Positions 1 through 8,472 of a stretch of DNA of 64,000 bases are shown one piece after another. Source of the stretch: Rhodoferax sp. AJA081-3 (GTDB lineage: Bacteria > Pseudomonadota > Gammaproteobacteria > Burkholderiales > Burkholderiaceae_C); NCBI RefSeq assembly GCF_017798165.1, contig NZ_CP059068.1:3596001-3660000 (forward strand), in the 5' to 3' direction. Below the pieces are notes generated by a model, which saw only the letters and a list, made by a program, of their open reading frames with translations, did not search any database and was not told where the DNA came from. The translations under genes were made by a program, and so were the position numbers. Each line of letters opens with the position of its first letter. The stretch's first letter is position 1.

Positions 1-1301
1 GCGACGCAACCTTCAAACTGGGAATCAAATTTGAAAACTGGCTGGATGCGTCCGTGCATGGTCACGGCCATTGTTACTACCACCCGTTCACTGCGCCCTA
101 TCCTGGTGGTTTCGACGTTACACCTTACTACTTGGAGAATCGCGATAACTTGCAGTTCTCGGAACTCACCGAGGCATTCCCAGTGGCCGAGGCCATGCGC
201 AGCCCCAAGCGGGTTTCGTCCGAGCCCTATCAGGGTGAGGTGGAGTACGCCTACCATGTCAATGCACAAAAATTCGCGGTCCTTCTGGCAAAAAATGCCC
301 AGGAAAAGTTTGGGGTGCACCATCGGAGCGCGACCGTTGTCGGTGCTACACGCAGTGCCGATGGGTCGATAGAAAGCCTGCTCATTGAAGGGGGCGAGCG
401 ACTGCCTTTTGACTTCTACGTGGATTGCAGCGGGTTTTCCGGTTCGCTGGTTGGCAAGGTGCTGGAGACAAAGTTTGTCGACAAGTCGCATCAGATCTTG
501 ACGGACCGCGCCCTGGTTCAGCAAGTTGCCACCAGTGAAGGTGATGAGGTGCCGCCCTACACGTTGGCAACCGCGCATGCGGCAGGCTGGATTTGGGACA
601 TTCCAGTTTTCAACCGTCGGGGGACCGGGTTTGTTTATTCAAGCGCCCACGTGACGGACGACCAGGCGGCCGCGCAATTCCAAGAGTACTTGGGCATCCA
701 CGATAGCCAGTTTTCTCCGCGCAAAATCCCCATGAAGATCGGCTACCGCAAAGATTTCTGGTCGCACAACTGCATAGCGCTGGGACTGTCCCACGGCTTT
801 GTTGAGCCGCTGGAGGCGACCTCCATCCTGTTGACAGATTTTTCGGCCGATCTCTTCTCGCAGAATTTTCCGCGCTACAAGTCAGAAATGCCCCGATTAC
901 GGGAGCACTGCAATCGCATCGTCGAGTGCGCATGGGAGCGCATCATTGATTTTGTGCAAATGCACTATCTGATTTCCGACCGCAGTGACAGCGATTTTTG
1001 GAAGGCAAACCAAACGTCGCCGCATGTGTCGGACCATCTGTCGAGCCTGTTGGAACGATGGCGCGTACTGCCGCCCAAGAATTCTGACTTGCTCTATCGG
1101 TTTGAGTTATTTGACATTTCAAACTATCTGCATGTCTTGTATGGTATGCGTTATGACACGCGCAACGCGCCCATGTCGGACTACATACGCAGCGAGAGCC
1201 AGGCCGCGGTGGAGCAAGTCAAGAAAAAGGCGGCCTTTCTGGCCACCCACCTACCCGGCCATCGGGAATGGCTGGTTGGCCTGCGCCAGGCGGTCTTGTA
1301 A
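1..1301 (+). CDS. Flavin-dependent tryptophan halogenase family protein, 5' end missing
   Basis: This is the C-terminal 430 or so residues of a flavin-dependent halogenase-type protein. Such enzymes use FADH2, O2 and halide to halogenate indole or phenol substrates. The first complete codon is at position 3 and the frame is open to the window edge, so the GTG at 54 is not a real start. The family motif WxWxIP is seen as GWIWDIP (about 583-606). The FxEP segment FVEPLEAT follows at about 799-825. The N-terminal FAD GxGxxG motif and the catalytic lysine lie outside the window, so activity cannot be judged. TAA at 1299-1301 ends it. Many halogenase-like genes in Proteobacteria sit beside TonB receptors, but no such neighbour is visible here. 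Family is clear; substrate and true halogenase activity are not. Confidence 0.88.
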   Translation, partial: DATFKLGIKFENWLDASVHGHGHCYYHPFTAPYPGGFDVTPYYLENRDNLQFSELTEAFPVAEAMRSPKRVSSEPYQGEVEYAYHVNAQKFAVLLAKNAQEKFGVHHRSATVVGATRSADGSIESLLIEGGERLPFDFYVDCSGFSGSLVGKVLETKFVDKSHQILTDRALVQQVATSEGDEVPPYTLATAHAAGWIWDIPVFNRRGTGFVYSSAHVTDDQAAAQFQEYLGIHDSQFSPRKIPMKIGYRKDFWSHNCIALGLSHGFVEPLEATSILLTDFSADLFSQNFPRYKSEMPRLREHCNRIVECAWERIIDFVQMHYLISDRSDSDFWKANQTSPHVSDHLSSLLERWRVLPPKNSDLLYRFELFDISNYLHVLYGMRYDTRNAPMSDYIRSESQAAVEQVKKKAAFLATHLPGHREWLVGLRQAVL

Positions 1302-1368
1302 AAGGGGAACTCGCCCATAGATCCTAGAATCATGTTTTGACGCCCCGCGTATTCCCATAAAGGCCCGC

Positions 1369-2646
1369 ATGGTTCCCCATCTCGTTACTGCCCTGACTGG
1401 CCCCATCAATGAACTGGAACAGCGTGTGCTGGACTCCATGCCAGCCATCGAACGCTGGTTCCGCCTGGAGTGGATGGAGCACACCCCGCCCTTCTACACC
1501 TCGGTAGACGTGCGCAACGCCGGCTTCAAGCTGGCCCCGGTGGACACCAACCTGTTTCCCAACGGCTGGAACATCCTGACCCCCGCCATGCTGCCCCTGG
1601 CGGTACAGGCGGCCCAAGCCGCCATCGAGAAGATTTGCCCCGAGGCGCGCAACCTGCTGATCGTGCCCGACAACCACCTCCACAACACCTTCTACCTGAG
1701 CAACCTGGCCCAGCTGCGCCGGGTGTTCCAGATGGCGGGCCTGAATGTGCGCATTGGCTCCATCAGCCCGGATGTGAAGAAACCGGTCACCATGGACCTG
1801 CCCCACGGCGAGAGCATCACGCTGGAGCCGGTGGTGCGCACCAAGGGGCGCATCGGTGTCAAAGACTTCGACCCCTGCACCATCCTGCTGAACAACGACC
1901 TGCGCGCGGGTGTGCCCGGCATTCTGGAAGATCTGCACGAGCAGTACCTGTTGCCACCCCTGCATGCGGGCTGGGCCAACCGCCGCAAGAGTGCGCATTC
2001 CAAGGCCTTTGAAGAAGTCTCCAAGCGCTTTGGCAAGCTGATCGGGGTAGACCACTGGCTGATCAACCCCATGTTCGACAAGTGCCAGGATGTGGATTTT
2101 TCCACGGCAGAGGGTGTGCAGGGCCTGATCGCCAAGACCGAAGCTCTGCTGGGTCGTATCCGCAAGAAACACAAGGAATACGGCATCAAGGAAAAGCCCT
2201 TTGTGGTGCTCAAACCCGACAACGGCGACCCCCGCATGGCGATACTGACCGTGCGCGACGCCAAAGAAATTGAAAACCTGCGCACCCAGGTATTGGGCAA
2301 TGGCGAGGCTGTGTTTGAAGTATTGCTGCAGGAAGGTGTGCTGACCTGCGAGCGTGTCAACGATGCCGTGGCCGAGCCGGTGGTCTACATGATGGACCGC
2401 TACGTGGTGGGGGGCTTTTACCGTGTGCACCCCCAGCGCAAGGTGGATGAAAACCTCAATGCACCAGGCTCCAGCTTTGTGCCATTGGCATTTGCCGAGA
2501 GTACGCACTTACCCCAGCCTGGCATGAAGCCCGGTGCCAGTGCGCCCAACCGCTTCTATATGTACGGTGTCATTGGCCGCCTGGCCATGTTGGCCGCCAG
2601 TTACGAGATGGAAGCCACTGACCCCCACGCCGAGCATTACGACTGA
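1369..2646 (+). CDS. gshA: Glutamate-cysteine ligase, proteobacterial type
   Basis: It makes gamma-glutamylcysteine from glutamate, cysteine and ATP, the first step of glutathione synthesis, in the cytoplasm. The 425-residue protein matches the proteobacterial GshA class found in Burkholderiales and Acidithiobacillus, which is distinct in sequence from E. coli GshA. Typical segments are PVDTNLFPNGWN near residue 58, VVLKPDNGDPRMAI near 282 and DRYVVGGFYRVHP near 344. The ATG at 1369 follows an AAAGG a few bases upstream. The stop codon TGA (2644-2646) forms the foot of a strong hairpin. The next step, gshB, lies 4 kb downstream on the same strand, beyond kup, a GNAT gene and benE. Confidence 0.93.
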   Translation: MVPHLVTALTGPINELEQRVLDSMPAIERWFRLEWMEHTPPFYTSVDVRNAGFKLAPVDTNLFPNGWNILTPAMLPLAVQAAQAAIEKICPEARNLLIVPDNHLHNTFYLSNLAQLRRVFQMAGLNVRIGSISPDVKKPVTMDLPHGESITLEPVVRTKGRIGVKDFDPCTILLNNDLRAGVPGILEDLHEQYLLPPLHAGWANRRKSAHSKAFEEVSKRFGKLIGVDHWLINPMFDKCQDVDFSTAEGVQGLIAKTEALLGRIRKKHKEYGIKEKPFVVLKPDNGDPRMAILTVRDAKEIENLRTQVLGNGEAVFEVLLQEGVLTCERVNDAVAEPVVYMMDRYVVGGFYRVHPQRKVDENLNAPGSSFVPLAFAESTHLPQPGMKPGASAPNRFYMYGVIGRLAMLAASYEMEATDPHAEHYD

Positions 2647-2679
2647 AGTCCTGGCTTGCCTAGGGCAAGCCAGGACTTC
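2645..2679. terminator. 16-bp perfect hairpin overlapping the gshA stop codon
   Basis: Bases 2645-2660 and 2664-2679 are perfect inverted repeats around a 3-base TAG loop. The left arm begins inside the gshA TGA. No T run follows on either strand, so it is not a classical intrinsic terminator. It could attenuate read-through into kup or protect the gshA 3' end. The structure is read directly; the role is inferred. Confidence 0.55.
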
Positions 2680-2825
2680 GCGCCAGCCCCTCAGTTGCTG
2701 CGCTGCAACATGTTTGCAATTTCGGTGGAAATGATCCACCAGGGGCTTGCATGCCGGAGCGGCTGGCGCAAAATGGCGGTCCCCAATGGAATGGAACCCG
2801 CGCCAAACAGAAGCCGGGTGAATCT

Positions 2826-4694
2826 GTGTCAGCATCCAAATCGTCTTTGTCGGCGCTAACCCTCGGCGCCATTGGTGTTGTGTATGGCGATATCGGGACC
2901 AGTGTCCTGTATGCCATGAAGGAAGTCTTTGGTTCAGGCCATGTGCCTTTCACCCCGGAGAACGTCTACGGCATCCTGTCCATCTTCTTCTGGACGCTGA
3001 CCGTCATTGTTTCCATCAAGTATGTGGTCTTGGTGCTGCGCGCGGACAACCATGGCGAAGGGGGTCTGGTGGCCATGCTGGCACTCGCCTCGCAGTCGGT
3101 CAAAGACAAGCCCAAATTGCGCCGCATCCTGTTATTGGTCGGTATTTTCGGCACCTGCCTGTTTTATGGCGACGGGGTCATCACCCCGGCCATCTCGGTC
3201 TTGGGTGCCGTCGAGGGGCTGGAGGTGGTTTCGCCTACCTTCAAGAAATTTGTCATCCCGCTGACGCTGGTCATTTTGCTGGCGCTGTTTATGGTGCAAA
3301 AGCGCGGCACCGCCAGCATGGGCCGCTTCTTCGGTCCCATCATGGTGGTGTGGTTCATCGTGATCGCAGGCCTTGGCATCGTCAACATCGCCGCCGACCC
3401 GCACATCCTGGTGGCCATCAGCCCGCACTACGCCCTGGGCTTTATGTGGAACAACCCGGGCACCACCTTCATCATCCTGGGCGCCGTGGTTTTGTGTGTG
3501 ACCGGGGGTGAGGCGCTGTATGCCGACATGGGCCACTTCGGCAAAAAGCCCATCCGGGTGGCCTGGTTCCTGGTGGCCATGCCGGCGCTGACGCTGAACT
3601 ACTTTGGCCAGGGCGCACTCTTGTTGCACACCCCGTCGGCGGTGAAGAATCCGTTTTTTATGATGGCACCGGACTGGGCCCTGATCCCGCTGGTGGCGCT
3701 GGCGGCCATGGCGGCGGTCATTGCCTCACAGGCGCTGATCTCCGGCGCGTTTTCGGTGACCAAGCAGGTGATCCAGCTGGGTTATCTGCCCCGCCTGCAG
3801 ATCCACCACACCAGCGTCAAGGACACGGGCCAGATCTACCTGCCGTTTGTGAACTGGGGGCTGTTTGCGCTGATTGTGGTGGCGGTGGTGATGTTCAAGT
3901 CATCCAGCAACCTGGCTGCGGCCTATGGCATAGCGGTGTGCACCGACATGCTGATCACCACCATACTGACCTTCTACGTCATCCGTTACCACTGGAAGTA
4001 CCCCCTGGTGCTGTGTATTGCCGCCACCGGTTTCTTCTTTGTGGTCGACTTTGCGTTCTGGGCGTCCAACCTGCTGAAGCTCTTTGACGGTGGCTGGTTC
4101 CCGCTGCTGATTGGTGGCGCGATTTTTATGTTGATGCTGACCTGGAAAGACGGCCGGCGCCTGCTCAACGAGAAGCTGCGTGCCGATGCCATTGACCTGC
4201 CCAGCTTTCTGGAAGCCGTATTTGTCAGCCCCCCGGCGCGGGTGGAAGGCACAGCCGTTTTCCTGACCGCGGAGGTGGGCACCGTGCCCAACGCGCTGTT
4301 GCACAACCTCAAACACAACAAGGTGCTGCACCAGAACAACCTGTTTGTCACGGTGCGCAACCATGAGGTGCCCTGGATAGGTCTGAACAAGCGGCTGGAG
4401 ATCGACTCGCTGGGCCACGACTGCTGGCAGGTGGTGCTGCACTACGGCTTCAAGAACGACCCCGACGTGCCCAAGGCGCTGGAGCAGATCAAGGGCCGCG
4501 GTTGTGAGATGCAGACGATGACGACCAGTTATTTCCTGTCGCGTGACACCGTGGTGCCCACCCTGGGCACGGGCATGGCGCAATGGCGTGAAAAGCTGTT
4601 TGCCCAAATGCACCACAACGCCAGTGGTGCGGCAGATTTCCTGAACTTGCCCAATAACGCGGTCGTGGAGCTGGGTTCCAAGATTGAAATTTAG
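2826..4694 (+). CDS. kup: Low-affinity potassium uptake protein Kup
   Basis: It is a K+/H+ symporter of the KUP/HAK/KT family in the inner membrane. The signature [13 protein letters not shown] sits at the N-terminus, followed by about 12 hydrophobic segments ([11 protein letters not shown] loop near residue 75, [14 protein letters not shown] near 230) and a soluble C-terminal domain of about 150 residues. The frame is open from an ATG at 2751, but family alignment favours the GTG at 2826, which gives 622 residues, the same length as E. coli Kup. The 180-base gap after gshA holds the hairpin described separately. The C-terminal domain looks complete. Confidence 0.93.
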   Translation: MSASKSSLSALTLGAIGVVYGDIGTSVLYAMKEVFGSGHVPFTPENVYGILSIFFWTLTVIVSIKYVVLVLRADNHGEGGLVAMLALASQSVKDKPKLRRILLLVGIFGTCLFYGDGVITPAISVLGAVEGLEVVSPTFKKFVIPLTLVILLALFMVQKRGTASMGRFFGPIMVVWFIVIAGLGIVNIAADPHILVAISPHYALGFMWNNPGTTFIILGAVVLCVTGGEALYADMGHFGKKPIRVAWFLVAMPALTLNYFGQGALLLHTPSAVKNPFFMMAPDWALIPLVALAAMAAVIASQALISGAFSVTKQVIQLGYLPRLQIHHTSVKDTGQIYLPFVNWGLFALIVVAVVMFKSSSNLAAAYGIAVCTDMLITTILTFYVIRYHWKYPLVLCIAATGFFFVVDFAFWASNLLKLFDGGWFPLLIGGAIFMLMLTWKDGRRLLNEKLRADAIDLPSFLEAVFVSPPARVEGTAVFLTAEVGTVPNALLHNLKHNKVLHQNNLFVTVRNHEVPWIGLNKRLEIDSLGHDCWQVVLHYGFKNDPDVPKALEQIKGRGCEMQTMTTSYFLSRDTVVPTLGTGMAQWREKLFAQMHHNASGAADFLNLPNNAVVELGSKIEI

Positions 4695-4702
4695 AACTTT
4701 GC

Positions 4703-4735
4703 GGGACAGACCGTAGCGCAGCGAAGCTCTGTCCT
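4703..4735. repeat. Short inverted repeat after kup
   Basis: GGACAGA (4704-4710) and TCTGTCC (4728-4734) are perfect 7-base arms around a 17-base loop, with one further G-T pair outside. No T run follows, so terminator function is doubtful. The arrangement resembles small dispersed hairpins of Comamonadaceae genomes, but no second copy was found in this window. Confidence 0.35.
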
Positions 4736-4746
4736 CAACTGATCAA

Positions 4747-5304
4747 ATGAACGCAGTGCCTATCCTGCACACCGCGCGCTGCCAGCTCAGCCTGCTGCAG
4801 CCCGACAACGCCCACCGGCTGCTGTTCTACCGCCAGCGCAACCGGGACCACCTGAGTCCCTGGGAGCCCACGCCCAACCCAGAGGACGGCACACTCGAAG
4901 ACGCCTGCCTGCGTGCGGCCACCAAATCCGAGAAGGCCTTTGCTGATGGTGTGGCCGTGCACTTCATCGCCACGGACCTGCAAACGGGCGACATGCTGGC
5001 CGCCTGCAATTTCACCAACATCGTGCGCGGCATTTTTCAGGCCTGCCACCTGGGTTATTCGGTGGACCACGCCTGTCAAGGCACGGGGCTGATGGGCGAG
5101 GTGGTGCAGGCCGGTATCACCTACATGTTCGAGACCCAGGGCCTGCACCGCATCATGGCCAACCACCTGCCGTCCAATGTGCGCAGTGAACAGTTGTTGC
5201 GCCGGCTGGGTTTTGAGCGCGAAGGGTATGCCCGCGCCTACCTGAAGATCAACGGGCAGTGGCAAGACCACGTGCTCAACGCGCTGGTCCGGCCCGAGTC
5301 TTAG
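4747..5304 (+). CDS. RimJ/RimL-type GNAT N-acetyltransferase
   Basis: It is an acetyl-CoA-dependent N-acetyltransferase of the RimJ/RimL group, which modify alpha-amino groups of ribosomal proteins or other acceptors. The 185-residue protein is one GNAT domain. It shows the LGYSVDHACQGTGLMGE segment (motif A, the acetyl-CoA pyrophosphate loop, about residues 99-115) and the typical RimJ ending SEQLLRRLGFEREGYAR (about 151-168). RimJ of E. coli is about 194 residues. The substrate cannot be read from sequence. It lies 52 bases after kup and 30 bases before benE, and may share their transcript. Confidence 0.82.
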   Translation: MNAVPILHTARCQLSLLQPDNAHRLLFYRQRNRDHLSPWEPTPNPEDGTLEDACLRAATKSEKAFADGVAVHFIATDLQTGDMLAACNFTNIVRGIFQACHLGYSVDHACQGTGLMGEVVQAGITYMFETQGLHRIMANHLPSNVRSEQLLRRLGFEREGYARAYLKINGQWQDHVLNALVRPES

Positions 5305-5334
5305 GTGCCTTGGGCCAATGTCACAATGGCCCGC

Positions 5335-6561
5335 ATGCAATTTTTCAAAGACCTCAGTCTCTCCGCATTCACCGCCGGTTTTGTGGCCGTGCTGGTGGGT
5401 TTCACCAGTTCGGTGGCCATTGTTTTCCAGGCCGCGCAGGCCTTCCATGCCACACCCGAGATGGTGGCCTCGTGGATGTGGGCGCTGGGTATTGGCATGG
5501 GGCTGTGTTCGCTGGTGCCTTCGCTGTGGTTGAAGAAACCCGTCATGGTGGCCTGGAGCACACCGGGTGCCGCAGTGCTGGCCAGTGCCGGAGCCCTCGG
5601 GGGCTTCACGATGCAGGAGGCCGTGGGTGCCTTCATGGTCTGCGCGGTGCTGATCACGCTGGCGGGTGTGACCGGCTGGTTCGAGCGGGTCATGAACCGC
5701 ATCCCGCTGGCGCTGGCCTCGGCGCTGCTGGCCGGGGTGCTGGCGCGGTTTGGCCTGTCGGGTTTTACCGCTGCACAGACGGCCTTGCCTCTGGTGGTGG
5801 TCATGTTGGTCAGCTACCTGCTGGGCAAGCGCCTGTGGCCACGGTATGCGGTGCCGGCCACGTTACTGGTTGCTATTGTATTTGTAGCTATAACATCAGG
5901 TTTTACCGGGGCTAGCATCGTATTTGGCTTAACCCTTCCGGTGTTTGTGGCCCCCAGCTTCAGTTTTGCGGCCTTTGTCAGCCTGGCGCTGCCACTGTTC
6001 ATCGTGACCATGGCATCACAAAACCTCCCGGGTGTGGCGGCCATCCAAGCCAGTGGTTTTGGGGACCAGCGCCGCGCGGGTGGGGATGCGGGCATTCCCA
6101 TCTCCAAGGTCATCACCCTGACCGGTTTGGCCACCCTGGTGCTCGCGCCGTTTGGTGCTTTTGCGCTGAACCTGAGCGCCATCACCGCCGCCATTTGTAT
6201 GGGGCCTGAGGCCCACACGCAGCCCCAGCGGCGCTACACGGCGGCCGTGTCCTGCGGTGCCATCTACATCGTGATTGGCCTGTTTGGCGCGGCGATCACC
6301 GGCGTGTTGACGGCCTTCCCCAAAGAGCTGGTGGCGGCCATTGCCGGGCTGGCGTTGTTGGGCACGATTGGTGGCGCCCTGGCAGCCGCATTGCGCGAGG
6401 AAGCGCACCGCGAGGCGGCCATCATCACCTTTCTGGTGACACTCAGCGGTGTGGTGGTGGCGGGTGTGGGCTCGGCATTCTGGGGTGTGGTGGCAGGTGC
6501 CCTGGCCCTGCTGGTGCAGCATGTGGGGCGCAAACCCGTGACCCGCCCGCCCAGTGCCTAG
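5335..6561 (+). CDS. benE: BenE-family benzoate/H+ symporter
   Basis: It is a polytopic inner-membrane transporter of the BenE family (benzoate:proton symport). It has about 12 hydrophobic segments; the motifs VMVAWSTPGAAVLA (about residues 65-78) and MASQNLPGVAAIQASGF (about 227-243) are family hallmarks. The frame is open from a GTG at 5305, but the ATG at 5335 starts MQFFKDLSLSAF, which fits the family N-terminus and gives 408 residues. Residues about 180-198 (VAIVFVAITSGFTGAS) are encoded by a copy of an interspersed repeat read in frame. No benzoate-degradation genes lie nearby, so the substrate may differ. Confidence 0.88.
   Translation: MQFFKDLSLSAFTAGFVAVLVGFTSSVAIVFQAAQAFHATPEMVASWMWALGIGMGLCSLVPSLWLKKPVMVAWSTPGAAVLASAGALGGFTMQEAVGAFMVCAVLITLAGVTGWFERVMNRIPLALASALLAGVLARFGLSGFTAAQTALPLVVVMLVSYLLGKRLWPRYAVPATLLVAIVFVAITSGFTGASIVFGLTLPVFVAPSFSFAAFVSLALPLFIVTMASQNLPGVAAIQASGFGDQRRAGGDAGIPISKVITLTGLATLVLAPFGAFALNLSAITAAICMGPEAHTQPQRRYTAAVSCGAIYIVIGLFGAAITGVLTAFPKELVAAIAGLALLGTIGGALAAALREEAHREAAIITFLVTLSGVVVAGVGSAFWGVVAGALALLVQHVGRKPVTRPPSA
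5871..5927 (-). repeat. Interspersed repeat, copy 1, inside benE
   Basis: Read on the minus strand, this stretch follows the same order as the intergenic copies: an AAAT start, a TAGCCCC core, a short A/T part, then AGCTA and a closing AATAGCA. It is read through in frame by benE and encodes part of a membrane segment. The match is by eye to the copies at 19892, 26325, 36015, 50076 and 58272. Confidence 0.7.
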
Positions 6562-6652
6562 CGGATTGGGCTTGCCCCCGCCCAACACGGGTTGGCGCCG
6601 CCACGGTAGAGTCGCAACAGTCTTCAATATTCACTTCTGCTGGTAGCACCCT

Positions 6653-7594
6653 ATGGAAATACTTTTTGTCAGCGACCCGCTGGAATCCTTCAAGATCTAC
6701 AAAGACACCACCTTTGCCATGATGCGCGAGGCCCAGCGCCGCGGGCACACCATCGTGGCGTGTGAGCCGCAGCAATTGTTGTGGCAGCGCGGTGGGGTGG
6801 TGCAGGCCCAGGCGCGGGCCATCACGCTGACCGGTGACCCCAAGACCTGGTTCACGGAAACCGCATCCTCCGTGCGTGCCATCAAGGACTTTGGCGCCGT
6901 GGTCATGCGCAAGGACCCGCCCTTTGACAGCGAGTTTTTCTACGCCACCCACTTGCTGGAGCAGGCCGAGCGCGAAGGCGCCAAGGTTTTCAACAAACCC
7001 CGCGCGCTGCGTGACCACCCCGAGAAGCTGGCGATTCTTGAGTTCCCCCAGTTCATAGGTCCCACATTGGTGACACGGGATGCGGATGCCATCAAACGTT
7101 TCCACGCAGAGCACCAGGACATCATCTTGAAGCCGCTGGACGGCATGGGCGGTATGGGTATCTTCCGTGTCAAGGCGGACGGGCTCAACCTGGGTGGCAT
7201 CATAGAAACGCTGAACAAGGATGGTGCCCAAACCGTGATGGTGCAGAAGTTTCTGCCGGCGATCACCGAAGGCGACAAACGTGTGCTGGTCATCGGCGGC
7301 AAGCCCGTGCCGTTTTGCCTGGCGCGTATTCCCCAGGGCAGCGAGGTGCGGGGCAACCTGGCTGTGGGGGGCAAAGGTGTGGCGCAACCGTTGAGCGACT
7401 CCGACTGGGCCATTGCTAATGCCTTGGGCCCCATACTGGCCGCACGGGGCCTGCTGCTGGTGGGTCTGGACGTCATTGGCGACAGCCTGACCGAGATCAA
7501 CGTGACCAGCCCAACCTGCTTTCAGGAGATTACCGACCAGACGGGTTTTGATGTGGCGGCGATGTTTGTGGATGCATTGGAAGCGGCGGTCTAG
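6653..7594 (+). CDS. gshB: Glutathione synthetase
   Basis: It joins gamma-glutamylcysteine and glycine with ATP to form glutathione. The 313 residues match the usual prokaryotic GshB length. ATP-grasp features are visible: MRKDPPFDSEF near residue 84, the flexible glycine-rich loop LKPLDGMGGMGIFR (about 159-172), EGDKRVLVIGG (about 204-214), and the metal/substrate segment EINVTSPTCFQE (about 281-292). The ATG at 6653 begins MEILFVSDPLESF, the standard N-terminus. With gshA upstream, the window encodes the full two-step pathway. Confidence 0.96.
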   Translation: MEILFVSDPLESFKIYKDTTFAMMREAQRRGHTIVACEPQQLLWQRGGVVQAQARAITLTGDPKTWFTETASSVRAIKDFGAVVMRKDPPFDSEFFYATHLLEQAEREGAKVFNKPRALRDHPEKLAILEFPQFIGPTLVTRDADAIKRFHAEHQDIILKPLDGMGGMGIFRVKADGLNLGGIIETLNKDGAQTVMVQKFLPAITEGDKRVLVIGGKPVPFCLARIPQGSEVRGNLAVGGKGVAQPLSDSDWAIANALGPILAARGLLLVGLDVIGDSLTEINVTSPTCFQEITDQTGFDVAAMFVDALEAAV

Positions 7595-8377
7595 TCAGGC
7601 CAGCACGGCACCATCCACAAAGACCTTGAATTCCCCCGGCTGCATCGCCACCCAGTTCTCATTGGTGGTCAGCGGTTCGGTCACCACAATGACCAGGCGG
7701 TCTTCGGGGCTGTTGAGTTCGGCCAGGTCTACTTTCACGTCTTCGTCTTTCAGCTGCACATGGGCGAACGGGTGCTGGCGCAGCACATAGTGCAACTTGG
7801 TGCTGGCATGGGTCCACAGGGCCTGGCCATTGCTGAGCAAGAAATTGAACGTGCCATGTTTGGCAATACGGGGCACCAACTCCCGCAGGGTGTGGGTCAG
7901 CTCTTCGACGCTGGGCACACCAAAGTGTGACTTGTTCAGCTCCTGCAGCAGCCAGCAGAAGGCCAGTTCGCTGTCGGTGTCGCCCACGGGTTTGAAGGCA
8001 CCATGCAGGGTCGGGTGGAAGTCTTTCAGGTCGCCGTTGTGGGCAAACACCCAGTACCGGCCCCACAGCTCCCGCACAAAGGGGTGGCAATTTTCCAGTG
8101 TGACACCGCCCACCGTGGCCTTGCGCACATGGGCCACCACGTTGTGGCTCTTGATGGGGTAGGTGCGCAGCATCTGCGCAATAGGGGAGGTGGAGGCGCT
8201 TTCCTTGTCGACGAAGTACCGTGCCGCCTTGCCGGGCTTTTGGCCGTCGCTCTCAAAAAAGGCGATGCCCCAGCCATCCGAATGGTGGTCGGTGCAACCA
8301 CCACGCTGCGAAAACCCGGTAAAGCTCAACGTCAGGCTGGCGGGCAGCAGACTGTTCATTCCAAGGAGTTGGCACAT
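7595..8377 (-). CDS. Class II glutamine amidotransferase, YafJ type
   Basis: It is a stand-alone Ntn-type glutamine amidotransferase. The start at 8377 gives MCQLLGMN, placing the nucleophile Cys at position 2 after removal of Met, which decides the start over the longer frame (open to 8533). Further motifs are DHHSDGWGIAFF (about residues 30-41), VVAHVRKAT (about 81-89) and FAHNGDL (about 112-118), as in GlnPRTase-type domains. The 260-residue length fits YafJ-like proteins. It faces gshB tail to tail and is divergent from the GGDEF gene. The acceptor of the released ammonia is unknown. Confidence 0.88.
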   Translation of the reverse strand: MCQLLGMNSLLPASLTLSFTGFSQRGGCTDHHSDGWGIAFFESDGQKPGKAARYFVDKESASTSPIAQMLRTYPIKSHNVVAHVRKATVGGVTLENCHPFVRELWGRYWVFAHNGDLKDFHPTLHGAFKPVGDTDSELAFCWLLQELNKSHFGVPSVEELTHTLRELVPRIAKHGTFNFLLSNGQALWTHASTKLHYVLRQHPFAHVQLKDEDVKVDLAELNSPEDRLVIVVTEPLTTNENWVAMQPGEFKVFVDGAVLA

Positions 8378-8472
8378 GGCAAGTAGTTTACCCGTCTGCG
8401 CGCAGGCCCAGCGTAAAGTATGGGTGAAGTAGCGTGTGTGCTGGTAGACAATGGCCCCCCGGAGGTGTTGGT

